Source: an uncultured Collinsella sp. (lineage in GTDB: Bacteria > Actinomycetota > Coriobacteriia > Coriobacteriales > Coriobacteriaceae). From it: DNA of 24,911 nucleotides. Position numbers and translations under genes: made by a program. Where the stretch lies: contig CAAFPY010000033.1 in the NCBI GenBank assembly GCA_900764955.1, positions 1 to 24,911 on the forward strand, in the 5' to 3' direction. The notes under the pieces are model-generated. The model was not told where the DNA came from, made no database searches, and saw nothing but the letters and a program-made list of their open reading frames with translations. Of the stretch, positions 15,838 through 23,236 are shown one piece after another (within the stretch, counting starts at the first letter, position 1; each line of letters begins with the position of its first letter).

Positions 15838-16605
15838 TTAGCTCAGATCGTCGTATGTCACCAACGCGATGTCCTGACTCACCAGCCATTCACGGGTTGC
15901 GGGATCGCAAAGCATCGACGCCTCACGCGCCCGCGCCGTCATCATGCTCGAGTGGTCCATGAGATAGGCATCGATATAACCCGGATGGAACACCATGAGG
16001 GTGCACGCGTCGTCGTTCGCATTCTCGACGGCGCCGCGCACCGCCGAGAACGGATCCATCTCATAGGCGCGAAAATCTGTGGGCATGTACGCAGCGACAC
16101 GCGTGCTCTTGAACGTGACCGCCTCCCCCGGCGCGCCCATCGGGAACAGCGGCAGTCCGTGGCGCTCCGCCACGATCTCCAACCCCTTAAAAAACGCCGG
16201 GCTCGCCACCGCATGACCCTCAAAGTAGGAGGGTTCTCTATCCACAAGCGATACGAACTTTCGATACTGAGCCTCGATCTCCAAGACGACCTCATCGAGC
16301 ACCACGAAGTCGATTCCCCGCTTCATGGCGTCCCGATACGCCCCGCTCGGCTTGAACATGCCATCCGGTCCACAGAGACTCGGAATGAGCGCAGGGTCGG
16401 TAAGCGGCCTGCCGACGCAGATGTTCGTGTGCTGGCCAAGGCACACGTCGAGCCCGTCGAGCAATTCGAGGCCGTGGTCCACGGATTCCATGTTGGTCAT
16501 GACCCCGACTGACCCGACGAGTCCGCCGCGGACCGAATCGACGATGCCGTAGTTGACGCCCCGAGAGTAGCCAAGGTCGTCGGCGCGTATCAGCAGGCGC
16601 TTCAT
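15838..16605 (-). CDS. ChbG/YdjC-like carbohydrate deacetylase
   Basis: 255 residues, the size of YdjC-family enzymes, which remove acetyl groups from acetylated sugars; E. coli ChbG deacetylates chitobiose and chitobiose 6-P. Metal-binding and catalytic positions can be seen: D9-D10 in IRADDLGYS, H59 in LGQHTNI, H131 in FEGHAVAS, and H207 in MVFHPGYID. The usual DxHxH-type second motif is reduced to EGHA, so this is a divergent member. Its ATG overlaps the stop of the upstream GH1 gene by four bases (ATGA), so the two are translationally coupled. Context suggests the operon handles an N- or O-acetylated beta-linked disaccharide, perhaps chitobiose-like, but the exact substrate is inferred. 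Confidence 0.87.
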   Translation of the reverse strand: MKRLLIRADDLGYSRGVNYGIVDSVRGGLVGSVGVMTNMESVDHGLELLDGLDVCLGQHTNICVGRPLTDPALIPSLCGPDGMFKPSGAYRDAMKRGIDFVVLDEVVLEIEAQYRKFVSLVDREPSYFEGHAVASPAFFKGLEIVAERHGLPLFPMGAPGEAVTFKSTRVAAYMPTDFRAYEMDPFSAVRGAVENANDDACTLMVFHPGYIDAYLMDHSSMMTARAREASMLCDPATREWLVSQDIALVTYDDLS

Positions 16606-17876
16606 CGGGCATCACCGATCTCGACGCAGGCACCGTTACAGCGCGCTATGCTTCCCAGGTGTGTAGCGCTTGGCTTTACGGTGCGGCGTTGTGTCTCGCG
16701 GTCTACGGAGATGATTCCGTACTTCGGGCCATACCCGAAAACCCACTCGAAATTGTCAAACGCGGACCAGCAGGTGTATCCCAAGACCGGGATACCGTCG
16801 CGGACGCAACGCCCCACACCGGCGACAGCTCGATCCAAAAAGCGCTCTCTCTGCTCGTCGTCCTCGGAAGCTATGCCGTTTTCGGTGACGAACAGAGGCG
16901 TGCCCGACTGGTCCCAAGCAGCTCGCAGGCTCTCCTCGATGGCCTCGGGATAAAACTCCTCATCGCGCTGGGTGAGCTCCACGCCGGCAGGCGGGTCAAC
17001 CGGACCATCCGCGCCGTACCACGAGCGCGAGTACGTCTGGATACCCACGAAATCATCGCCTGCGGAAGCACGGTAAAAGCGATCGCAAATCTCCTCGCGG
17101 GCAGCTGCGGCGCGCTCCTCGCCACCGGGAGCCGCCTTAAAGGGACTTCCCACGAGCGTCCAACCTGCCGGGAGATCGGGACGGATTGCATGCACGGCGT
17201 CAACGGCAGCCTTGTGAGCGGCGAGCTTCACATCGAACGCCCGCTCGGTGGCTGCGAACTGGAATTGGGCCAGGGATGCCGGCTCGACTCCCAGCGCCTT
17301 GGCGACGCTGCGGAACATGGGGTCCTCAGCGCGATCGGAGGCGTTGCGCGACGTGGCCCCGACATCAGCCAAGAGCCATGCCAGGTTTGGCTCGTTCATG
17401 GTGCATGCGTAGTCCATCAAATCGCCCATCTCCTCGACCACACGCGCGCAGTACCGCGCGAAAAGGGAGGGAGTCTCGGGCGACTCCCAGCCGCCTTGGG
17501 CGAGCAGCCAGATCGGCGACGTGAAATGATGGAGTGTGACGATCGTCTTGAGACCGTTGTCACGGCAGCACTGGAGCACTTCGCGATAGTGCGCGAGCTC
17601 TGCTTTGGAGAACAAGCCGCGCGCCGGCTCGATGCGCGACCACTCGACACTCAGACGATAGGAGGTAAGGCCAAGAGATGCGATAAGGGCGATATCCTCG
17701 CGGAAACGATGGTAGTGGTCCATCGCGTCGCCAGAAGGCTCCATGAACGCCGTGTCCTCAACATTCTCGAACATCCACGTGTCGCTGTTCACGTTGTTGC
17801 CTTCAACCTGGTGCGCAGCGGTCGCGACGCCCCAGAGAAACGTCTCGGGAAATACCGAAGTCGACTGATATGCCAT
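16602..17876 (-). CDS. GH1 beta-glucosidase (non-phospho type)
   Basis: 424-residue GH1 enzyme, slightly short for the family. The acid/base is E162 in CTMNEPN and the nucleophile is E332 in FVTENGIA. The C-terminal sugar-binding motif reads CWSAFDNFEWVFGYGPKYGII: the NFEW glutamate that binds unphosphorylated glucose is present, and the S-x6-K-x-Y phosphate site is absent, so it should act on unphosphorylated beta-glucosides. No signal peptide is seen, so it would be intracellular, which leaves open how its substrate enters. ATG 17876 has AAAGGGAGA upstream. It is the first gene of the operon, transcribed divergently from the RpiR regulator. Confidence 0.92.
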   Translation of the reverse strand: MAYQSTSVFPETFLWGVATAAHQVEGNNVNSDTWMFENVEDTAFMEPSGDAMDHYHRFREDIALIASLGLTSYRLSVEWSRIEPARGLFSKAELAHYREVLQCCRDNGLKTIVTLHHFTSPIWLLAQGGWESPETPSLFARYCARVVEEMGDLMDYACTMNEPNLAWLLADVGATSRNASDRAEDPMFRSVAKALGVEPASLAQFQFAATERAFDVKLAAHKAAVDAVHAIRPDLPAGWTLVGSPFKAAPGGEERAAAAREEICDRFYRASAGDDFVGIQTYSRSWYGADGPVDPPAGVELTQRDEEFYPEAIEESLRAAWDQSGTPLFVTENGIASEDDEQRERFLDRAVAGVGRCVRDGIPVLGYTCWSAFDNFEWVFGYGPKYGIISVDRETQRRTVKPSATHLGSIARCNGACVEIGDAR

Positions 17877-17902
17877 GCAATCTCCCTTTCATGTATCCGC
17901 AT

Positions 17903-17920
17903 CCGGGCTTAATCGCCCGG
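17903..17920 (-). promoter_or_regulatory. Hairpin in the leader of the beta-glucoside operon
   Basis: CCGGGC (17903-17908) and GCCCGG (17915-17920) form a 6-bp stem with a 6-base loop, about 15 bases before the ribosome site of the first GH1 gene. No T-run follows, so it is not a terminator; it may stabilise or modulate the mRNA 5' end. Confidence 0.4.
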
Positions 17921-18003
17921 CTCCTGTTACCATTGAGTACAACACGAATGCACAGGGTTTTGCGTTCCATCCTGGACACCGATGTTACAGAATGGAGACA
18001 TGA

Positions 18004-18020
18004 GTTTCACGATATGAAAC
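18004..18020. promoter_or_regulatory. Palindromic operator candidate of the RpiR-type regulator
   Basis: GTTTCA-CGATA-TGAAAC is an exact 6-5-6 palindrome in the 189-base region between the divergent GH1 operon and the regulator gene. A partial copy, TTTTGAAACG, follows near 18040. Many RpiR/MurR-type proteins bind TGAAA-containing palindromes, so this is the best site for local control. Confidence 0.55.
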
Positions 18021-18065
18021 CCGCTGGTATGTAATGGTTTTGAAACGTCTGATGGGAGTGGACTC

Positions 18066-18917
18066 TTGAATTATGCCAACCCGATGGGCTCTGTTGGGGA
18101 AAAGCTCCTCAGCTATATAGACACCAGCATGCAGCGCGACAACAACTATCAGATAGCCGTCAAGATGTTGGAAAACTACGACGCGCTCAAGGACATGTCC
18201 ATCGCGCAGATCGCCGATATGTGCTACGTCTCGAAGGCTTCCGTCTCGCGTTTTTGCCGATTCTTAGGCTACGAGAGCTTCAAAGAGATGCATGACGCGC
18301 TCGGGGTCGACTATCCCATCAGCTACGACTACTCCCAGCGCTTCTTTTGCAATCTCACCGCGGACCCACATGCGGCGTTTCTCGATTATGCGAGGGAAGC
18401 TCAGCAAAACATCGCCGCGACCATTTCCGAGAAAAACCTGGCTGAACTTCCAAAAATCGCCTATGCAATTCATAATTGCCGCCGAGTCGCGTTCTTTTCC
18501 CATCATTTTCTTTGGGATACTGGACGCTACCTTCAGAACAAGCTGTTTTCTATGGGAAAGGTCATGGACCTGCATCTGGATCAAGCCTCCCAGCTTGCAT
18601 GTGCCCAATCCCTCCAGCCCGAGGACCTGGCGATCATCTGCAGCGTTGGGGGCAGCTATCCCATTCGATATGTCGATGTCTGCAACAGCATCAGGGATAG
18701 CAAGTGCTCCGTGTTAGCAATAACGCAAAACACCTCGAACCCTTATTGGAATCAAGCTACCTTCATCATGCAGTGCGGCGAGTCTAATGCCAACGACACG
18801 GGCAAATACGGGGCGCTCGCGGCAATTGACCTCGTTGTTCAGCAGTATCTGCTCCAATATGGAAGCGATGCCTTCCCGGGTGCATCCGATTTCGCACAGC
18901 AACACGACATGGTATAA
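18066..18917 (+). CDS. RpiR/MurR-family transcriptional regulator (HTH + SIS)
   Basis: 283-residue sugar-phosphate-responsive regulator. The N-terminal helix-turn-helix spans about residues 40-80 (MSIAQIADMCYVSKASVSRFCRFLGYESFKEM), and a SIS sugar-phosphate-binding domain follows, roughly 125-265 (RRVAFFSHHF, then ICSVGGSYPIRYVDVCNSI). I accept the TTG at 18066 as start because GGGAGTGG stands just upstream; the next ATG (18084) has no ribosome site. It is divergent from the beta-glucoside operon and likely responds to a phosphorylated sugar made by the PTS, acting through the palindrome at 18004-18020. Whether it activates or represses is not visible. Confidence 0.9.
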   Translation: MNYANPMGSVGEKLLSYIDTSMQRDNNYQIAVKMLENYDALKDMSIAQIADMCYVSKASVSRFCRFLGYESFKEMHDALGVDYPISYDYSQRFFCNLTADPHAAFLDYAREAQQNIAATISEKNLAELPKIAYAIHNCRRVAFFSHHFLWDTGRYLQNKLFSMGKVMDLHLDQASQLACAQSLQPEDLAIICSVGGSYPIRYVDVCNSIRDSKCSVLAITQNTSNPYWNQATFIMQCGESNANDTGKYGALAAIDLVVQQYLLQYGSDAFPGASDFAQQHDMV

Positions 18918-18959
18918 GGGAGCTTGCATCGAAACGCCACCTTCAAAGCAGCCAAAATA

Positions 18960-19102
18960 CAAAGTGTAAATTTTGGGGGAGGTTTTAACCTCTTTGAGGC
19001 ACTGTGCTTCGGATGTGGTTGGTAAAACCGCAGGTCGCGCATATCTGAAGAACGAACGAGCGCTTGAAAACTCGGTAAACCTCCCCCAAAATTTACACTT
19101 TG
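18960..19102. repeat. 143-bp element with 26-bp perfect terminal inverted repeats
   Basis: The left arm 18960-18985 and right arm 19077-19102 are exact inverted copies; reading inward both begin CAAAGTGTAAATTTTGGGGG and end GAGGTTT. GCAGCC/GGCTGC also face each other just outside the arms. The 91-base centre has no coding sign. Length and perfect arms suggest a MITE or another mobile/repetitive element between the RpiR gene (ending 18917) and luxS (ending 19192, opposite strand). As RNA it would form a very stable hairpin and might terminate both genes. Confidence 0.75.
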
Positions 19103-19191
19103 CCCCTGCGGGCTGCAAAGACCCAGCCGATTTTGGCAATCCAAGCGCTTTTCGTCATTTCGCGACTTCGATGGCGATACGATCGGACGCG

Positions 19192-19677
19192 CTAGCCCTG
19201 ATAATTCAGGTGCTTTTCGTCGATATCGGCAAGATCGCGCTCAAGATATCGGCGCGCAAGCCATTTCGCCATGGGAAGGTTTTGGTCGAGGTAGTTGCCG
19301 CACTCCTCAGGCGCCGCACCGGGGATCTCCCCCTCGAATTCGGCGACGAACCCGAAGAGCTCGCGCACGAGCGGCAGGATCTCTGCACTCGCGACCTCGC
19401 CGAACACGACGAGGTAAAACCCCGTTCTGCAGCCCATGGGGCCAAAGTAGACGACGCGGCTCGACCACTCCGCATGATTGCGCAAAAACGTCGCCCCCAA
19501 GTGCTCGATGGTATGGCACTCAGCCGTATTCATGACGGGCTCCTTATTTGGAGCGGTCAGGCGCAGGTCAAACGTGGTGACTGCCGTGCCCGTCACGGGG
19601 TCGCGGTCGAGACGGCTCACATACACGCCGGGCTCAAGCAGCAGGTGGTCGACGGAGAAGCTGGCGATGCGCTCCAT
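19192..19677 (-). CDS. luxS: S-ribosylhomocysteine lyase (autoinducer-2 synthase)
   Basis: 161-residue metalloenzyme of the activated methyl cycle that splits S-ribosylhomocysteine into homocysteine and the AI-2 precursor DPD. All key residues are present at nearly the positions of B. subtilis LuxS: metal ligands H55 and H59 with catalytic E58 in ECHTIEHL, catalytic C83 in GPMGCRTGFY, and metal ligand C126 in EECGNY. Length is standard. ATG 19677 has AAAGGGGCG upstream. It appears monocistronic, flanked by the inverted-repeat element downstream and a tandem-repeat leader upstream. Confidence 0.97.
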   Translation of the reverse strand: MERIASFSVDHLLLEPGVYVSRLDRDPVTGTAVTTFDLRLTAPNKEPVMNTAECHTIEHLGATFLRNHAEWSSRVVYFGPMGCRTGFYLVVFGEVASAEILPLVRELFGFVAEFEGEIPGAAPEECGNYLDQNLPMAKWLARRYLERDLADIDEKHLNYQG

Positions 19678-19773
19678 GGGCGCCCCTTTCGTGTGGCCGC
19701 GCGCGACCCGAAAGCCGTGCGACGCGCGCGGTTAGGACTCATTCGATACGCGCGCCGAATGCCGCGCCCCCTT

Positions 19774-19779
19774 AGTATA
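19774..19779 (-). promoter_or_regulatory. Candidate -10 box of luxS
   Basis: TATACT on the minus strand, about 100 bases before the luxS start. No consensus -35 lies at 17 bases; instead the upstream sequence is the purine-rich tandem repeat AAAAGAAG, which might act as an A-rich UP-like element. Confidence 0.4.
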
Positions 19780-19790
19780 CGTACGCCATC

Positions 19791-19828
19791 TTTTAACTTC
19801 TTTTGCTTCTTTTAACTTCTTTTGCAAG
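19791..19828. repeat. 19-bp tandem repeat upstream of luxS
   Basis: Copies at 19791-19809 and 19810-19828 share TTTTAACTTCTTTTGC and differ only in the last bases; a partial third copy (CACTTCTTTTAA) follows. On the minus strand it reads as AAAAGAAG repeated several times, directly upstream of the luxS -10 candidate. Copy-number change there could alter expression. Confidence 0.75.
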
Positions 19829-19875
19829 CTTTCACTTCTTTTAATAAACGAGGCGCCTCGGGCCCGACCGCGCCC

Positions 19876-21366
19876 CTAACGCACGTACGTCATCGTCGCG
19901 CGCACGGCGTGACGCCAGCCGGCGATGCGAGTCGCACGATCGGCTTCGTCCATCGCGGGGGCGACCACACCGCGGGCACCATAGGTGTTCACCACGTCGC
20001 GCCCGTACAGCCCCAACGCGATTCCGCAGGTCCACGCGGCGCCGAGGCCGCTCATCTCGTCATTGCTCGCAATGCGGACAGGCGCGCCAATCAAGTCGCT
20101 CTCGAATTGCATGAGGTAGGCGTCGCGCGTGGGGCCGCCGTCGACGCGCAACTCGGAGAGCGCGGCGTCACAGTCCTCACTCATGGCATCGATCACGTCG
20201 AAGATCTGAAAGGCGATCGACTCGTCGGCAGCCTTGACGAACTCGGCCCTACCCGTCGTCCGCGTCATGCCGAACACGCAACCCTCCGCCTCAGCACACC
20301 AATGCGGGGCACCCAACCCCGTGAACGCGGGCACGAAGTACACACGACTCTCCGGATTTGCCGCAAGGCAGAGGTCCGTGACCTCGTCGGGATTCGCGAT
20401 GAGCTCGAGGTCGTCGTGCAGCCACGTCTTAACGGCACCGGCATAGGTCACATTGCCCTCAAGCACATACTCAGCGACCCCGCCCATACGCCAGGCAAGC
20501 GAACTCGACAGGCCGTGCGAACTCGGGACAAACCGGGTGCCCACGTTCATCATCACCGATGAGCCGGTGCCAAGTGTCGCTTTGGCCATACCCCGCTCAA
20601 AACAGCCCTGCGCGAACAGCGCCGCATGCGAGTCTCCCAACACGCCGTGGATGGGGACGGGCGCAGGCAGAAAGCCGCCCAAGTCGGTCATTCCAAAGCA
20701 GGAGTCGGAATCCGTGACTTCGGGCAGCCAAGCGGCATCGATGCCGAACAGCTCACATACACGTAGATCCCAAACAAGGTCCTGCAGGTTGAACAGCTGC
20801 GTGCGGCTCGCGTTCGAGTAGTCGCAGCGGAATTCCGCACCTCTGGTGAGCGTCCAAACCAGCCAGGAGTCGATGGTGCCCAGGCGCAAATCGCCGCGGT
20901 CGGCGGCATCCCGCGCGGCCGGGACGTTCTCGATGATCCAAGCCATCTTGGACGCAGGGTAATACGGGGAAAGCACCAGCCCCGTGCGGTCGCGCACCAC
21001 GTTTGCCGCGCCAGAGACCTGCGATACGCGCTCGCACACGCCCTGCGCGCGAGCGCACTGCCACACCACGGCATCACACACGGGCTCGCCGGTGCGCGCA
21101 TCCCACGCCACGGTAGTCTCACGCTGGTTCGAGATGCCCACACCCGCAATCTGCGCGGGATTGACCCCGGTCTCCTCAACCACGGCGCGGGCGACCGCGA
21201 GCACGTTTGTCGCAATCTCGGTGGGGTCGTGGCTCACCCAGCCTTGTTCATTGACAATCTGCCTGTGCGGACGGTCCGACCGATGAATCAGATGACCGCC
21301 CTCATCCACCAGCAGAGCCTTTGTACCCTGCGTGGATTGATCGATTCCAATGATGTAACGGCTCAT
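19876..21366 (-). CDS. FGGY-family carbohydrate kinase, glycerol-kinase-like
   Basis: 496-residue sugar kinase with GlpK architecture and length. It keeps most GlpK substrate-pocket positions in E. coli numbering within one residue: R82-E83 in SNQRETT, W102, Y135, and catalytic base D245. It differs in having S246-H247 where GlpK has GDQQ, and its N-terminal phosphate loop is DQSTQGTKALLVD rather than DQGTTSSRA. ATG 21366 has AAAGGTG upstream. It is the last gene of an operon with an isomerase and a two-subunit transketolase, with no glycerol genes nearby, so it more likely phosphorylates a ketose such as apulose or a pentulose. Glycerol kinase remains the alternative; automatic annotation would probably say glpK. 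Confidence 0.85.
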   Translation of the reverse strand: MSRYIIGIDQSTQGTKALLVDEGGHLIHRSDRPHRQIVNEQGWVSHDPTEIATNVLAVARAVVEETGVNPAQIAGVGISNQRETTVAWDARTGEPVCDAVVWQCARAQGVCERVSQVSGAANVVRDRTGLVLSPYYPASKMAWIIENVPAARDAADRGDLRLGTIDSWLVWTLTRGAEFRCDYSNASRTQLFNLQDLVWDLRVCELFGIDAAWLPEVTDSDSCFGMTDLGGFLPAPVPIHGVLGDSHAALFAQGCFERGMAKATLGTGSSVMMNVGTRFVPSSHGLSSSLAWRMGGVAEYVLEGNVTYAGAVKTWLHDDLELIANPDEVTDLCLAANPESRVYFVPAFTGLGAPHWCAEAEGCVFGMTRTTGRAEFVKAADESIAFQIFDVIDAMSEDCDAALSELRVDGGPTRDAYLMQFESDLIGAPVRIASNDEMSGLGAAWTCGIALGLYGRDVVNTYGARGVVAPAMDEADRATRIAGWRHAVRATMTYVR

Positions 21367-21378
21367 GGCGCACCTTTC

Positions 21379-21419
21379 AAAATGGCGGTCGGCGCGCCCG
21401 AAAGGGCTCAACCGACCGC
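21379..21419 (-). terminator. Nested hairpin with T-run before the kinase ribosome site
   Basis: GCGGTCGG (21385-21392) pairs with CCGACCGC (21412-21419), with an inner GCCC-GAAA-GGGC stem (21396-21407). On the minus strand it is followed by CATTTTG and, within a few bases, by the kinase AAAGGTG. It lies in the 97-base gap between the transketolase C subunit and the kinase and could act as a partial terminator lowering kinase expression. Confidence 0.55.
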
Positions 21420-21463
21420 GACGTAACCTACATGCGCAACTGCAACAGCGTGCGACCGGACCG

Positions 21464-22405
21464 CTACGCTTGCGGCATGCACTCGACGACCGTCTGCGCG
21501 ATGCCCTTGCCCGTAAGACCATAATGAGCAAATACCTCAGGGCTCGTACCCGTTACAACAGGGGCATCGGGCAAGCTCAGACACTTGACGAGACGAGGGC
21601 AGCGCTCGCCTACCACCTGGGCGACCATGGAACCCAAACCGCCGAAGGGGCTGTGCTCCTCGACCGTCACCACGGCGCGGGCACTGCGGGCAGCCTCAAC
21701 AACGGCATCCTCATCCAGCGGCTTCACGCAATACATGTCGAGTACGGTGGCGGAGACGCCCTGGCTGGCGAGGATATCGGCAGCATCCACCGCGTGACGC
21801 ACCATCTCGCCCGCAGCGATAATTGCAACATCCTTGCCGCGACGCACCCAGGTGGCTCGATCCATCTCAAACGGACAATCGGTCTCCGTATACACGTCCT
21901 CCACCGGGTTGCGACCCACGCGCACGTAGGCAGGCTTGTCGTCCACCACCAGCTCACGCATCAGGGCGGCAGTCTGGAAGCGATCGCTCGGCAGGTACAC
22001 GCGCATGTTGGGCACCGCGCTCATGGCGGCGATATCCTGGGCGGAGTGATGACTCATGCCGAGCGCTCCGTAGCTCACACCACCTGAGATACCGATGAGC
22101 TTGACGTTCGTATTCGAGTACGCCACATCGACCTTGCACTGCTCGTAGGAACGCGTGGTGAGGAAGCACGCGGGGCTTGCCGCAAAGGGCCGCTTTCCCA
22201 TGGCGGCCATGCCGGCGGCGGTGCTCACCAAATTCTGCTCGGCAATTCCCATCTCAACAGAACGCTCAGGAAATGCCTCGAAGAACGGCGTAAGCGATGC
22301 GGAGCCGCGCGAGTCAGAACAAAGAACGACAATGTCTTCGTCATGCGAAGCCGCGGCGAGCAACTCATCGCATATAACCTTGCGATTAGGTACGGAATTA
22401 GGCAT
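21464..22405 (-). CDS. Transketolase, C-terminal subunit
   Basis: 313-residue protein equal to the pyrimidine-binding and C-terminal domains of transketolase. The glutamate that activates thiamine diphosphate is E56 in VEMGIAEQNL; GMAAMGKRPFAAS, the SHHSAQDIAAMSAVPNM segment and the final domain VVTVEEHSPFGGLGS are typical. Its ATG overlaps the end of the N-subunit gene by eight bases, with AGGAGG inside that gene, so the two are translationally coupled and should form one heteromeric enzyme. Split transketolases occur in housekeeping roles in some bacteria and archaea and, as specialised enzymes, in sugar pathways such as apulose-4-phosphate transketolase. Confidence 0.92.
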   Translation of the reverse strand: MPNSVPNRKVICDELLAAASHDEDIVVLCSDSRGSASLTPFFEAFPERSVEMGIAEQNLVSTAAGMAAMGKRPFAASPACFLTTRSYEQCKVDVAYSNTNVKLIGISGGVSYGALGMSHHSAQDIAAMSAVPNMRVYLPSDRFQTAALMRELVVDDKPAYVRVGRNPVEDVYTETDCPFEMDRATWVRRGKDVAIIAAGEMVRHAVDAADILASQGVSATVLDMYCVKPLDEDAVVEAARSARAVVTVEEHSPFGGLGSMVAQVVGERCPRLVKCLSLPDAPVVTGTSPEVFAHYGLTGKGIAQTVVECMPQA

Positions 22406-23234
22406 GACGGACCTCCTTGTGAGCGGCGAAATCGGCGATGATCTGGGCGTACTCCTCTTTGGTCGGCAAGTGATGATGCCAGCTAGCCTTATCCTCCATC
22501 AGCGAGGAACCGTAGCCTTTCACCGTGTTGAGAATGATGACCGTCGGCTTACCCTTGGTTCGCGACGCCAGGCAAAGGGCCTCGTCAATTGCGGCGATGT
22601 CGTTACCCGGGATGGACAGCACGTTCCAGCCAAAGGCTGCCCAGCGCTCCTCCTGGGAGTCCTGCTTCATCACGTCCTCGGTGCAACCCGAGATCTGCAG
22701 GCGATTACGGTCCACAAGCGCACAGAGATTGTCGAGCCCATAGTTGCCGCCGCTCATGGCGCCTTCCCATACGGAGCCCTCAGCAAGCTCGCCATCGCCC
22801 ATGATGGTATACACGCGCGTGGGACGCTTGTCCATACGGGCGGCCAGCGCCATGCCCACGGCCACGGGAAGGCCGTGGCCCAGCGAGCCGGAGTTCATCT
22901 CGATGCCGGGCAGCTTGTTGTTGGGATGCCCGATGTAGGGGCTTCCGAACTGGGAGAACCTCGCCTTGACATCATCGAGGTCCAGATAGCCCTCGTGGCA
23001 CAGCACGGCGTAGTAGGCCTCCATGGCGTGGCCCTTGGACAGGACGAACCGATCGCGATCGGGGTCATCCACGCGGCTGGGCGCGATATTCAGATGGCGC
23101 GCGTACAAAACCATCAGCGCGTCGATCACACTCATGTCGCCGCCGATATGGCCGCCCTTTCCGGCCATGATGATGTCAACGCAGTCGCGGCGCAAATCCC
23201 ACCGCAGCGTTTCGAGCTCTTCGATAGTCTGCAT
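22398..23234 (-). CDS. Transketolase, N-terminal (thiamine diphosphate-binding) subunit
   Basis: 278-residue protein carrying the diphosphate-binding domain of transketolase. H29 in GGHIGG, H69 in SKGHAMEAYY, the SGSLGHGL segment (115-122) and the ThDP/metal motif from GDG (146-148) to N177 are present. ATG 23234 has GGGGAGAG upstream and is two bases from the isomerase stop. The long upstream reading overlaps the isomerase gene and is rejected. With the following C-subunit gene it transfers a two-carbon ketol unit between sugar phosphates. Its place between an isomerase and a kinase points to sugar catabolism rather than the general pentose phosphate pathway. Confidence 0.93.
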   Translation of the reverse strand: MQTIEELETLRWDLRRDCVDIIMAGKGGHIGGDMSVIDALMVLYARHLNIAPSRVDDPDRDRFVLSKGHAMEAYYAVLCHEGYLDLDDVKARFSQFGSPYIGHPNNKLPGIEMNSGSLGHGLPVAVGMALAARMDKRPTRVYTIMGDGELAEGSVWEGAMSGGNYGLDNLCALVDRNRLQISGCTEDVMKQDSQEERWAAFGWNVLSIPGNDIAAIDEALCLASRTKGKPTVIILNTVKGYGSSLMEDKASWHHHLPTKEEYAQIIADFAAHKEVRHA

Positions 23235-23236
23235 TG

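Noticed and set aside
18960..19102. CRISPR or recombination attachment site
   Set aside because: Only two inverted arms, no direct-repeat array or spacers, and no integrase nearby.
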